A stretch of DNA of 64,000 nt, taken from Paenibacillus_E oryzisoli_A. GTDB lineage: Bacteria; Bacillota; Bacilli; Paenibacillales; NBRC-103111. The notes beneath the pieces are model-generated. The model was given only the letters and a program-made list of their open reading frames with translations. It was not told where the DNA came from and ran no database searches. A program made the translations under genes and the position numbers. Of this stretch, positions 1 to 8,800 are shown piece after piece; position 1 is the stretch's first letter; every line of letters begins with the position of its first letter. The stretch covers positions 186,001 to 250,000 of the forward strand of contig NZ_JBCMUN010000011.1 of the NCBI RefSeq assembly GCF_050467285.1, written 5' to 3'.

Positions 1-107
1 ATAGGTATCATGATGCAATTGCCCTCCTAATTAAAAAATTTGAAGCAGGCTGCGGCCGGCTCAGGAGACATTCGAAAAGCGCGTGGGCGGTCTTTCGGAA
101 AGCTCCA

Positions 108-635
108 TCACTCCTGCCACAGCGCCACTGTTGCGACGCCGTCCTTCATATGAATTACCATGACTTTGGCGCCTTTGGCGATCGACTCGCCGTGCTCCGA
201 CCGAACGCTGATCGAACGCTTTGTGCCGTGAAGGACGAAGACCATCTCGCCCATCCCGCTGCCTGCAATCGGTACCGTCAACTCGCCCAGTTGGCCGCTC
301 ACATCGAACTCGCTCTCCAGCATCGTATCGTCGTGTTTATACAGCACCTTGACGTACAGCAGAAAGAAGAGCCATCCGACGCCGACCCCGGCTGCAGCCG
401 CGACCACAATAACAAGAATCAGACTCCACGGCCCGAAAGCCGCCAGCAAATACCCAACACCGCCGAACACGGTAATCCCCGCGAGCAGCGTGGGCAGGTT
501 GAAACCCCAATGCCCGCCATGTCCATGCGCCGCATGCATATCTGTTCCGAAATCCAAGCTATCCACACCGAACAGTGTGATGAGGACCGTAAGGAGCAAG
601 CCGGCAATGAAGCATACCAGAAAAAATGTGATCAT
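108..635 (-). CDS. NfeD-like membrane protein
   Basis: Small integral membrane protein of about 175 residues. The first 100 residues hold two to three hydrophobic segments with a His/Gly-rich loop between them. The last 70 residues form a compact beta-rich domain of the kind found at the C-terminus of NfeD/YqiJ proteins (an OB-like fold). These proteins usually sit beside a flotillin gene and are thought to act in membrane microdomains. No flotillin gene is visible here, but the window ends just downstream. I chose the ATG at 635 because the GGAGG lies 8 bases upstream; the TTG at 641 is only 2 bases from it. Family assignment is by overall pattern, not by a search. Confidence 0.6.
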   Translation of the reverse strand: MITFFLVCFIAGLLLTVLITLFGVDSLDFGTDMHAAHGHGGHWGFNLPTLLAGITVFGGVGYLLAAFGPWSLILVIVVAAAAGVGVGWLFFLLYVKVLYKHDDTMLESEFDVSGQLGELTVPIAGSGMGEMVFVLHGTKRSISVRSEHGESIAKGAKVMVIHMKDGVATVALWQE

Positions 636-787
636 CCGCAATACCTCCCCCTAATTAATACTCATTTGGCAGGAAAAGGTTTCGTAGAGATTTTCCTCCC
701 GCCAGCGCATCCTTCTCCTTTTTCCCGCGTATAATCATTCGACGCCTTATCCCGATTCTATTAAAAATAAAAGGAGTAGATCATTCC

Positions 788-2329
788 ATGCTTACTAAGA
801 AATGGACGTGGCTGGTGTCCGCCGTTCTGATCGTCCTCATGTTTGCGCTAACCGGCTGTCAAACGGTACAAGGGCTCGATCTCGCACAAGCGATACATAC
901 CAGCGCATCTGTCAAATCCTCTCAATCCAAATCCTCCCTGAAGTTGGAGCTTGTCCCAGGCGACACCTCGAAGCTGACGGCTGAGGAAAAAGCGGCGCTA
1001 ACCGCCTTGCAAAACGTCACTATTGATCTGGCGGTCCTTAAACAGGATCCGCAGCATCTCTCTGCCGAAGGCAAGCTCACGTACAGCAAAGGCAGCGTGC
1101 CTTTTAAACTGTCCACAGACGGTCTGAAAGTGACGCTTTCCATTGAAGGGGCGAAAAAGCCCGTCGTCCTCGACGTCCTGGGCGGTTCCGACCTCTCCTT
1201 CTTACAGCTGATTCCGGCTGCACTGCAAGCGCCGCTTGGCGGGGCTGTGGCTGAAATTAAGCCCGCAATCGTCGATTGGCTGCTCGCGAATTCGCCGAAT
1301 CCTGCGAATGTAACCGTGACACCGGCTGCGGAAACCGTGAATGGCGAATCGCTCGCCCTGCAAAAAGCGCACATCGCGCTAAATGGCACTGAAACTTCTG
1401 CCTTACTACAAGGCTTGCTGCAAAACCTGCTGGCTGACGAAGACGGCTTGAAAGAAGTCATCAGCCAACTGTACGATGCGCTTCAACCGGTCATTGATGA
1501 GCAGATTAACGCCGGTTCGGCCGATTTTACCCTGAATTTGCTGAAAAATAAACAGTTGGTCGTCGGCCTCGTATTCTCGCCGATTCACGATCTGCTTGAG
1601 CAACTGGCGGGTTCCCTGACTGCGGCAGACGCCTCCGGTGAGCCGTCTCTGTCGAGGGATCTCTTGAATCCTGCGGCAAGCCTCCAAGCCGACATCTACT
1701 TCGATGCGAACAAGCAAATCCGCAAGCAAAGTCTGGCCGTCAACCTGCCGCTGCCGGATTCCAAAATCGGCGCTTCGGCAGCAAAAATCACAATGTCCAG
1801 CGAAATTTGGAACATCGACAAGCCGATTACCGCGGTACCGGTCTCTGCGGAAGGTGCACTGACAGTCGGAACTGGCTCTTCCAGCATTTACAAGGTGCTC
1901 GGCAATCTGGATAAGCAGTCCGTACTGTATGCGCTGCTGAAGAACGATTTGAATGTGACGAAAAAGGAAATTCATCTGGCCACAGACGGCAGCGGTGCTT
2001 CCGCGGATATGCCGCAGGCTTACATTAATGCGAATTGGAATACGATGGTGCCTGTACGTTTCGTCTCCGAGCAGCTTGGCGCTGACGTCGCTTGGAATGG
2101 CGATACGCGTCAGGTGACGATCACGGATCCATTAACAGATAAAACCATCGTACTTACGTTGGATAACACAACAGCGCTGGTGAACGGTCATGAAGTGCAG
2201 CTTGAGAGCGCAGCTACCTTAACGAACAGCTCCACGTACGTGCCGATTCGTTTCATTGTGGAAGAAGCGTTGGAGGCCAACATCTCCTTCGACGATGCAA
2301 CGCATGTCGTGACGATTAAGCGCGATTAA
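788..2329 (+). CDS. Lipoprotein with C-terminal copper-amine-oxidase-like stalk domain
   Basis: Secreted, lipid-anchored protein of 513 residues. It begins with a basic N-terminus, a hydrophobic stretch and a lipobox (LTGC, Cys at about residue 24). The middle is a long Leu/Ala/Ser-rich region of unknown fold. The last 110 residues (YINANWNTMVPVRFVSEQLG ... YVPIRFIVEEAL ... VTIKRD) match the copper amine oxidase N-terminal-like (stalk) domain, common in Paenibacillus surface proteins and probably a cell-envelope binding or spacer module rather than an enzyme. The start has a good AAGGAG site. Function of the middle region is unknown. Confidence 0.8.
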   Translation: MLTKKWTWLVSAVLIVLMFALTGCQTVQGLDLAQAIHTSASVKSSQSKSSLKLELVPGDTSKLTAEEKAALTALQNVTIDLAVLKQDPQHLSAEGKLTYSKGSVPFKLSTDGLKVTLSIEGAKKPVVLDVLGGSDLSFLQLIPAALQAPLGGAVAEIKPAIVDWLLANSPNPANVTVTPAAETVNGESLALQKAHIALNGTETSALLQGLLQNLLADEDGLKEVISQLYDALQPVIDEQINAGSADFTLNLLKNKQLVVGLVFSPIHDLLEQLAGSLTAADASGEPSLSRDLLNPAASLQADIYFDANKQIRKQSLAVNLPLPDSKIGASAAKITMSSEIWNIDKPITAVPVSAEGALTVGTGSSSIYKVLGNLDKQSVLYALLKNDLNVTKKEIHLATDGSGASADMPQAYINANWNTMVPVRFVSEQLGADVAWNGDTRQVTITDPLTDKTIVLTLDNTTALVNGHEVQLESAATLTNSSTYVPIRFIVEEALEANISFDDATHVVTIKRD

Positions 2330-2475
2330 ATGCATTTGTGGGGGCGGGATTGCTACTGGGGAATTCACCTTTTTGGGCGCGGCTGAATAGTCTAGTAGTA
2401 TATCTAGGCGCAAGCCCGCCCGCTGCCCGCTGCAGCTGTTGCGACGCAGACGCGCTCAAAGGAGCGACAACCCCC

Positions 2476-2817
2476 ATGTACAATAACCCTACGCATCATC
2501 ACGGGCACCAAGGTCCTCAGGTCCTGTATCAGGCTGATCCGCAATGGCAATCGGTGATCAAGCATAAACGGGAAGAGCTTATGCATGCGCTCCACCCGCA
2601 TATGGGCCGCACGATCCGTGTTACCACAATCGATGGGCACACGCACGAAGGCGTACTGATCAACGCGGACGGCCACCACGTGTACCTCCAAGTCAGCTCG
2701 CATGGTCATCACCACGGCCAGCATGACGGCCATGGCAGACCGATTTACACGCCGGCGCAGTTTCAGATTTTGACGCTGGTGTTGTTTGAGCTGTTGGTGA
2801 TTTTGCTGTATGCCTAA
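2476..2817 (+). CDS. His-rich small protein with C-terminal membrane segment
   Basis: About 113 residues. The start at 2476 is chosen because AAAGGAG lies just upstream and the protein then begins MYNNPTHHHGHQG; the open frame continues upstream without a ribosome binding site. It has a His-rich N-terminus, a short beta-rich core (RTIRVTTIDGHTHEGVLINA) resembling a small Sm/SH3-like barrel, a second His/Gly-rich stretch, and one C-terminal hydrophobic helix (about residues 96-113). His clusters could bind metal, but that is inference. I do not recognise a named family. Confidence 0.7.
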   Translation: MYNNPTHHHGHQGPQVLYQADPQWQSVIKHKREELMHALHPHMGRTIRVTTIDGHTHEGVLINADGHHVYLQVSSHGHHHGQHDGHGRPIYTPAQFQILTLVLFELLVILLYA

Positions 2818-2844
2818 CTAGTGCGGGCAACAGCAGAAATCAAA

Positions 2845-2896
2845 ACCACCCCTGACACTTGTCTCCTTCGGAGTCAGTGTCGTGGGTGGTTGTTTT
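2845..2896 (+). terminator. Rho-independent terminator after the His-rich gene
   Basis: Long inverted repeat with arms ACCACCCCTGACACT and AGTGTCGTGGGTGGT (one mismatch) followed by TGTTTT. It lies 27 bases after the stop codon of the upstream gene. Confidence 0.75.
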
Positions 2897-3087
2897 GGTT
2901 GGCTTGGCAGGCGGCTATATGCGCTGGAGCAGATGGGCACTTCGCCAGTTGGCGGAACCGTCGGCATGAGCACGACCTGCCTCATCGCGCCCGCACGCGC
3001 GTCTACCGTCACGATAACCCTGCTTGGTGAATTCCCGGTAGAGCCCCCGAACCGAATTATCAGAGTTATACGAACCTATAAATTTTT

Positions 3088-3119
3088 TTGACATAACGTC
3101 GATTAAGCCCCACTATAGA
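3088..3119 (+). promoter_or_regulatory. Possible promoter of the cold-shock gene
   Basis: Perfect -35 box TTGACA at 3088-3093 and TATAGA at 3114-3119, but the spacer is 20 bases, longer than ideal. It would produce a leader of about 160 bases before the cold-shock start codon; long structured leaders are typical for csp mRNAs. Confidence 0.35.
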
Positions 3120-3283
3120 AAGAGACACCCCGCCGCCAACCTCTTCGCAAAAAAAAAATTGGAATAAGCTTCCGCGTTTTTGGATATATTATCAAAGCTG
3201 CGTAATTTGCTTACAAGCTGTCGGTCTTCGGACTGGCGTTCGGCAGGCGCAGCGTAAATTATGCTTGGAGGTTTTTGGATAAC

Positions 3284-3484
3284 ATGCAAACAGGTACAGT
3301 AAAATGGTTTAACGCAGAAAAAGGATTTGGTTTTATCGAAGTGGAGAACGGCAATGACGTTTTTGTTCACTTCAGCGCGATTACAGGCGAAGGCTTCAAG
3401 TCGCTGGATGAGGGCCAACGCGTTCAATTCGACGTAGTTCAAGGCAACCGAGGACCGCAAGCTGAAAATGTAGTCAAGCTGTAG
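3284..3484 (+). CDS. csp: Cold-shock protein (CspA/CspB family)
   Basis: Single cold-shock domain of 66 residues. The RNA-binding motifs RNP1 (KGFGFI) and RNP2 (VFVHFS) are both intact. These proteins bind single-stranded RNA and DNA and keep mRNA unfolded at low temperature or during growth transitions. The family starts at MQTGTVKWF, so I use the ATG at 3284, 12 bases after GGAGG; a TTG at 3275 is in frame but too close to the ribosome binding site. It is followed at once by the YdjO-like gene, which suggests cotranscription. Confidence 0.95.
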   Translation: MQTGTVKWFNAEKGFGFIEVENGNDVFVHFSAITGEGFKSLDEGQRVQFDVVQGNRGPQAENVVKL

Positions 3485-3548
3485 TCCCTTCACCACATAT
3501 TGCTCCACTGCTTGGGTTGAAGTCTAGTCATGACAAGGAGGAGTTCGA

Positions 3549-3749
3549 TTGTACTTTTCAAAGAAATCATTGGAACCGGTACCCGAAGAAGAAACCAGCA
3601 TCTGGTCCTGCAGCACAGAGACGTGCGCCTGCTGGATGAGAGATAATTTTTCATTCGACGAAAGTCCCGTATGTCCGATTTGCCATTCCGCGATGGTCAA
3701 AGAATCAAAGATGCTCCCAACCTTAACGAACACAAGCAGCAGGCGATAA
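3549..3749 (+). CDS. ydjO: Cold-inducible YdjO-like protein
   Basis: 66-residue soluble protein starting at TTG, with AAGGAGGAG five bases upstream. It has a Cys-rich core (WSCSTETCACWMRDNFSF ... PVCPICHSAM) likely to bind one zinc, as in Bacillus YdjO, named as a cold-inducible protein. Its position directly behind a cold-shock gene supports the call. The molecular role of the family is unknown. Confidence 0.8.
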   Translation: MYFSKKSLEPVPEEETSIWSCSTETCACWMRDNFSFDESPVCPICHSAMVKESKMLPTLTNTSSRR

Positions 3750-3763
3750 TGTAGCGTTTGGAG

Positions 3764-3795
3764 AAAGAGGGAGAAATCCCTCTTTTTTATTTTTG
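3764..3795 (+). terminator. Terminator after csp-ydjO
   Basis: Stem AGAGGG/CCCTCT with a six-base loop, followed by a T-rich run, 15 bases after the ydjO-like stop codon. Confidence 0.85.
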
Positions 3796-4121
3796 TGGCG
3801 CGGGACGCGGGGAGCCTGGCGGCCCTGGAGCTGTGTACCGCGGAGCCGTGATCTGAGGCCAGAGTCCAGAACCTGCATTTCCTACATGTAATTCTAGCTT
3901 TTAGGGGAGAAATACGAAGAAAGCCTGCATTTTCTACATGAAAAAATGCCCATTACCCGCCAAATCCAGCGATTTGGTCGAATTCGGTGCAAATTTGATG
4001 TAGTTTTTGCAGGATTTCGTTGTTTTCCCCGATTTCATGGGGATTTGATGTATTTTCTACATTTTGTCATGCTGCAGCAGTTAGCCGATGAGCAAAGCAG
4101 CGCCACAGCGTCACAGAGGTT
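3796..4121. repeat. Intergenic region with three copies of a 16-bp motif
   Basis: No gene is supported here. The motif CCTGCA-(4)-CTACAT occurs at 3872-3887 and 3924-3939 in direct orientation, and inverted at 3998-4013. A related stretch (ATGTATTTTCTACAT) ends near 4064. The inverted copies could fold into long hairpins. Confidence 0.6.
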
Positions 4122-4991
4122 CTAAACCTTCCGGTAAATCCGCTCCTGCGGCGCAAATTCTCGATAGTTCACGCCCGCCGAGGCGGCGTGGATCACTTCT
4201 TTTGTCCCCAGTCCAAGGAAGCCTTGCGGGGTCAAGCTACTGTGGAACAGGCGGTGCACTTGCTTTTGCAAATGAAGATCGAAATAGATCAGGACGTTGC
4301 GGCAAATGATGACATGAAACTCGTTAAAAGAGCCGTCCGTCACGAGATTGTGCTGCGCGAACATGAGCTTGTCCCGGAGCCCCTCCCCAAAGTAAGCGTT
4401 CCGGCTGTCCGCTGTGTAATAGTCGGAAAAGGCTTGCTTGCCGCCCGCTTCCAAATAATTGCGAGTATACGCCTGCATTTGCTTGAGCGGATAGGCACCT
4501 TGCTGTGCAATTTCGATGGCTTTGCGGTTCATATCGGTGGCATAGATCCGCGTCCGCTCCAGCAATCCCTCTTCCTTCATCAGGATCGCCATCGCGTAAA
4601 CTTCTTCGCCCGTCGCACAGCCAGCATGCCAAATGCGAATTTCGGGAAGCGCCTTCAGATGCGGAACAACTTGATACCGGAATGCTGCAAAAAAGCAAGG
4701 ATCCCTGAACATCTCCGTCACGCGAATCGACATGTCATTTAATAAAACATCCATAAAGCCGGGTTCGTGAAGCACTTTCTCCAAAAGTGCCGTAATGCTC
4801 GGCAGTTTCTCCAGCTTCAAACGGTGGAGAATGCGCCTCTGCAAGGAGGAGCGAACATAATGGCGAAAATCAAAACCGCAAATCTGATAGATCCCTTCTA
4901 GCAGAAGGTTGATCTCGATGTTTTGAAGCTCCTCCTGATAAGGAAGCTTCTCCTGCTCTGGCGGGTAGATTTCCCAAAGATTCAGCCCCAC
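4122..4991 (-). CDS. cheR: CheR-type protein-glutamate O-methyltransferase
   Basis: 289-residue SAM-dependent methyltransferase that adds methyl groups to glutamates of chemoreceptors. It has the CheR N-terminal helical domain (about residues 25-80; RILHRLKLEKLPSITALLEKVL) and the catalytic domain with the SAM motif HAGCATGEE (about 140), ATDMNRKAI, and CRNVLIYFD. Most chemotaxis genes are absent, so this is an orphan cheR. The start is a GTG with weak spacing to its AAAGG, so the N-terminus is uncertain. Only the enzyme class is certain, not the receptor partner. Confidence 0.88.
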   Translation of the reverse strand: MGLNLWEIYPPEQEKLPYQEELQNIEINLLLEGIYQICGFDFRHYVRSSLQRRILHRLKLEKLPSITALLEKVLHEPGFMDVLLNDMSIRVTEMFRDPCFFAAFRYQVVPHLKALPEIRIWHAGCATGEEVYAMAILMKEEGLLERTRIYATDMNRKAIEIAQQGAYPLKQMQAYTRNYLEAGGKQAFSDYYTADSRNAYFGEGLRDKLMFAQHNLVTDGSFNEFHVIICRNVLIYFDLHLQKQVHRLFHSSLTPQGFLGLGTKEVIHAASAGVNYREFAPQERIYRKV

Positions 4992-5151
4992 CCTTTCTCA
5001 CCCCGTTCTCATATTCACCCTCAGGGCGCGTTGGATCGCGCCAGCGGATGGGCGGCGACGCTGCCGTCTTCGTGCTATCACTATACCACATTTATGGAAC
5101 AGAATGGATATAAAGATCGCCAGCTTCGCGGCCCGCATAGGAGACCGAAAA

Positions 5152-8100
5152 TTAATAGATGGCTAGGCGCAGTCCCAGCAAACCGCAGGAGATCACGCAA
5201 TAGCGATCTGTCCAAATGTGGTCGGCGCCGGCGTCAACCCAGCCGACTTTGTCGGTGAAGCTGGTCGGTCCGACGAAGGTCACTTCACCCTTCACATGAT
5301 GATGAGGGCCAAACGTATTGCGACCGCTTGTTATCAGTTCGATATAAAGCGATAATTCCGAAGGCGTCTCCGATCCGCAAACCGCTGTCGTGAGGTCAAG
5401 CTCCGGCGCTCCCCACAGCACGGTGTGAGCTTCTCCCCTGTTCACGGTGATGCGGAGTGCCGGGGTGAGCATGCGGTCCCATTGAAGGACCAGCCTGCCG
5501 GTACCTTCTTGCAAACGGGCCAGCATCTCCGGGGCGAGCGGAACGATCCGCTCCAGAGCGACTGTACCGCTGTAAAATGGGAAGCCATGCGGCGTCATGT
5601 CACACATCGGCAGCTGCTTCGGCAGCGGAGTCAGCGTGAACGGTCCCTCCGTCCAGAGCGCATGGCGCTCCGCAGACTCCCAAGCGAGTGCGGCAGGCTG
5701 CACGGCAAACGGGCCAAGGATGTAGAGGCTTTCGATTTCCACATCGAACAGCAATTTATTGCGGATCGGCGCCAAGTTGGCCCCAGCGATGCCGAAGAAG
5801 CGGTACACGTCCTCGTTGGCGAAAAAGATGCCCGACAGCCGCACTTCGTTTCGGCCAGTCTGCACGGCTTCGCCGATGGGATACGTCGGGAAGCTCCTGT
5901 CCCCGCCGAACCAGCCATCGGCGGCATCGCCAGAGAGGACGCTGCCGTTCACAGCAAGCTGCCAATCCGCCGGCAATTCCACTGCCAGCTTCCAGGTACT
6001 GCGGTCGGTGTGAGCTATCAGCGCTTCATCGGTTTCGAAGCTGTAGGCTAATTCCACATGGACTGGCCGGCCTAGCACGATGCAGCGCTCTTGGATGTTC
6101 AGGACATACGTCGGCGCGGTCCATTCACCGTAATCGATCCGATAGGCGGCGTAGTCCAAGGTAAGCACGTTCGGTGCCGATAGCTCGTAACGCCAATCCG
6201 GCTCGGTGTCGAGCGGGATTGTTTGGGGGGCGGGCTGCGAGAGTCGGTCAGCGGAGGCAGGGATGGACGCCATGGGATGCAACAACGGCTCCGACGGCTC
6301 GGTGGAGACGCCAGTAGGCACGGGGACACGCGCTAAACACTGGGCTGATGGTGCGCTAGTGGCAGATATAGGCGCTGCGCACTGTGGCGGCGGCTCGGTG
6401 GAGACGCCAGTAGGCACGGAGACAAGCGCTGCGCGTTGGGCCGACGGATCGCTAGCGGCTGATGTAGGCGCACCTTTGCCGGCAGCGGAGGTGCCCTCCG
6501 TATCTGCCCCCGCATCCCAAATCGCAAAGCATTTGGCATCGCCGGGCTCGAACACGAGCAGCGGGGACGCTTGCCGCACATCGCTTTCGCCGATGTGCCC
6601 CTGCGCCAGGTCGAGCTCCCGCCATAGGCGGCGATCCTCGGCCGGGATGCGCAGGCGCACGGTGCCGGCTTCGCCGGTGTGCACCGCATACAGCAGCGTC
6701 GCGCCGGGCACCCGGCGCTCCTGCACATACAGCCGGCGCAGGGCTTCCGCCTGCGCCGCATCCCCCGCCTGCGCGCCTTCGGCGCCCGCAGGCTGCCAGT
6801 CGCCGCGCGCTCTGACGTGCGCGCGCAAATCCGCCGCAGCCGCCACCCGCGTGACGGCTGCGCTGCCAAACCAGGCGGCCGCCTCGGGGCTCGGCGCGCC
6901 TTCCACATACGGCGGTGCTGCGCCCAGCAGCAGCACCTGCCCGCCGGCTGCGGCGAACTGCCGCAGCAGCTCCAGCGTCGGCGCGTCCAGCGTCAGCGCG
7001 CCGTCAGGGAGGATGACCGTGCCGTAGGTCATCTCGCCAACCCGCAGCGCGCCGCCGGTAACGGCGCCGTGCTGCGCGAGCAGCGCCTCGTCGCCGTAGT
7101 CGAAGTCGCGCTGCAAGGCCAGCAGCTCTTCCGCCACGGCGTCGAGGCTGTCTTGCAGGCGCGCCACCGCTTGCGTGCCTCCCGGCCCGTACTGCAGCCA
7201 TGCCGTGCGCATCGGATGCAGCACGAGAACGCCCGGCACCGCGTGCCCCAGTGTGAGCACATACGTCAGCCGCGCGAAGTAATCGTTAAACGTGCGGTAG
7301 ACGTCCCACCACGGCTGCTGAATGTACAGCGAAGGCGGGTAGTCCCGCTTCCGTACGCCACGGATGGCGTACGCCTGCAAGTGCTGGCTCATCCGATTGA
7401 CGCCGAGCACGAACTGCCACTCCGCGATCCGCTTCATCTCGCGGAAGCTGAGGTTCCAGCCGCAGCAGCCGAACGTCTCCGTCAGCACGAACGGCTTGCC
7501 GAGCTGACGCGCGACCGACGAAGCTTGCTTCGGCAGCAGGACGGAGCGCGCGCTGCTGCCCAGCAGATCGATGCCGGGCATATGCATCCGCTCGTAGAGC
7601 GGCATGACGCCGGCTGTGTACCGCATCTGGTCGAGGAGGCTATCCTCGCCCATCACATGGCCTGTGAGCTGCCAGCCGTGCTCATCGCACCAGTCAGCCA
7701 CCTTCCGCATCGAGCGGCGGAAGCGTTCGCTGACCAGGCGCCAGTAACGGTAGCGCGCTTGGTGCATCGCAAGGACGGCATCCGCGTCAGCCGGAACGGC
7801 TTCGGCGAGCAGCCAGCCGACAGCCTGCACGATCGGCTCTCCATACGCATCGGCATAAGCTTTTGCCAGATCCGCCGACCACGGAAGGCCGGAGAACTTG
7901 AATTCGTCCGTGAAGATCCCCGGGATGCCGTCCGGTCCAAAACGGTCGCCCAAACGCGCCCGATACACTTCGTGACAAGCGTTCAGGAACGCCTGCATGA
8001 CGTCCGCCGATAAAATATCAACATAATAAGGATTTACCCGGCAGTAGACGGCCAGTGCTTCGTCCACATGCGCAGCGTCATCACCTGCTGAGTCGCCCAA

Positions 8101-8790
8101 TGCGAACACCGTCCCAACGCCGGGCGCCGCTTCGGGGTAGCCTTTGGCCCAAACTTGTGCTGCTTGCGCGTGGGAATTAGGGTCAGTACATGACTCCCCT
8201 TGACCCCGGTCTGGAGCTTCTGCTAGGTGTCGGGCATTTCGTTGGTTTTCCGCTTGAGCTTGCCGCTGTGCTTGCCCCCTGTCCCCATTCGGATTTTCGG
8301 TTTCGGTTTCAACCCCAGACTCCCGCCAAACCTCCCACCTCGCCCCCCTACGCACAAGCCCAAACAAAAAATCCGGATCCCCGCCCAGCTCCCGCAACGC
8401 CTCATCTAGGCCTTCCTTCGCCACCGGAACGCCTTCCAGCCATTTCTGCTGATACTCAGGCCCCAACGCGGGCACGACGCCGTCCGCCGTACCGCTCGGC
8501 CAGCCGTTCTCGTCGTAGCACCACGCTTCCATCCCCTGCGCCTGTGCTTCCTCGACGGAAACCTCCACCGCGCGCAGAAATTCCTCGCCCATATACGGCG
8601 TGCTCAGTCCCTGCCGGGCGTGCATGAAGAAGCCGCCGAGGCCCGCCCGCTTCATTTCGCGAATTTGCCTGCGCAGCTCTTCCGGCTCCAGTTTATCGTT
8701 CCATGACCAGAACGGCGCGCTCCGATACGCGGCAGGCGGCTGTTCGAACACCGCAGCGTCCAGCTTATTGCGTTTCTCTCTCTCCAACAT
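5152..8790 (-). CDS. GH106-like glycoside hydrolase (probable alpha-L-rhamnosidase)
   Basis: About 1,212 residues, cytoplasmic (no signal peptide). The N-terminal part carries motifs typical of the GH106-like family: SAPFWSWNDKLEPEELRRQI, GGFFMHARQG, WCYDENGWPSG and GIFTDEFKFSG. A beta-rich C-terminus follows. GH106 enzymes remove rhamnose from pectin-type glycans. It is the last gene of the sugar operon. An ATG at 8790 starts 10 bases after the regulator stop codon; an earlier ATG at 8841 would overlap the regulator by about 40 bases. Two low-complexity inserts are unusual: one rich in Gln/Ala near residues 170-230, and one Ala/Ser/Thr/Pro-rich near 780-860 that contains a duplicated 28-bp unit. 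Confidence 0.75.
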   Translation of the reverse strand: MLEREKRNKLDAAVFEQPPAAYRSAPFWSWNDKLEPEELRRQIREMKRAGLGGFFMHARQGLSTPYMGEEFLRAVEVSVEEAQAQGMEAWCYDENGWPSGTADGVVPALGPEYQQKWLEGVPVAKEGLDEALRELGGDPDFLFGLVRRGARWEVWRESGVETETENPNGDRGQAQRQAQAENQRNARHLAEAPDRGQGESCTDPNSHAQAAQVWAKGYPEAAPGVGTVFALGDSAGDDAAHVDEALAVYCRVNPYYVDILSADVMQAFLNACHEVYRARLGDRFGPDGIPGIFTDEFKFSGLPWSADLAKAYADAYGEPIVQAVGWLLAEAVPADADAVLAMHQARYRYWRLVSERFRRSMRKVADWCDEHGWQLTGHVMGEDSLLDQMRYTAGVMPLYERMHMPGIDLLGSSARSVLLPKQASSVARQLGKPFVLTETFGCCGWNLSFREMKRIAEWQFVLGVNRMSQHLQAYAIRGVRKRDYPPSLYIQQPWWDVYRTFNDYFARLTYVLTLGHAVPGVLVLHPMRTAWLQYGPGGTQAVARLQDSLDAVAEELLALQRDFDYGDEALLAQHGAVTGGALRVGEMTYGTVILPDGALTLDAPTLELLRQFAAAGGQVLLLGAAPPYVEGAPSPEAAAWFGSAAVTRVAAAADLRAHVRARGDWQPAGAEGAQAGDAAQAEALRRLYVQERRVPGATLLYAVHTGEAGTVRLRIPAEDRRLWRELDLAQGHIGESDVRQASPLLVFEPGDAKCFAIWDAGADTEGTSAAGKGAPTSAASDPSAQRAALVSVPTGVSTEPPPQCAAPISATSAPSAQCLARVPVPTGVSTEPSEPLLHPMASIPASADRLSQPAPQTIPLDTEPDWRYELSAPNVLTLDYAAYRIDYGEWTAPTYVLNIQERCIVLGRPVHVELAYSFETDEALIAHTDRSTWKLAVELPADWQLAVNGSVLSGDAADGWFGGDRSFPTYPIGEAVQTGRNEVRLSGIFFANEDVYRFFGIAGANLAPIRNKLLFDVEIESLYILGPFAVQPAALAWESAERHALWTEGPFTLTPLPKQLPMCDMTPHGFPFYSGTVALERIVPLAPEMLARLQEGTGRLVLQWDRMLTPALRITVNRGEAHTVLWGAPELDLTTAVCGSETPSELSLYIELITSGRNTFGPHHHVKGEVTFVGPTSFTDKVGWVDAGADHIWTDRYCVISCGLLGLRLAIY
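6296..6419. repeat. 28-bp direct repeat inside the glycosidase gene
   Basis: The same 28 bases occur at 6296-6323 and 6392-6419, a period of 96 bp (32 codons). Translated, this gives two copies of a PTGVSTEP unit in the Ala/Ser/Thr-rich insert, so the insert grew by in-frame duplication. Confidence 0.85.
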
Positions 8791-8800
8791 CTCCCGAAGC

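Noticed and set aside
3872..4064. CRISPR-like repeats
   Set aside because: Repeats are only 16 bases, of mixed orientation and irregular spacing, without cas genes.
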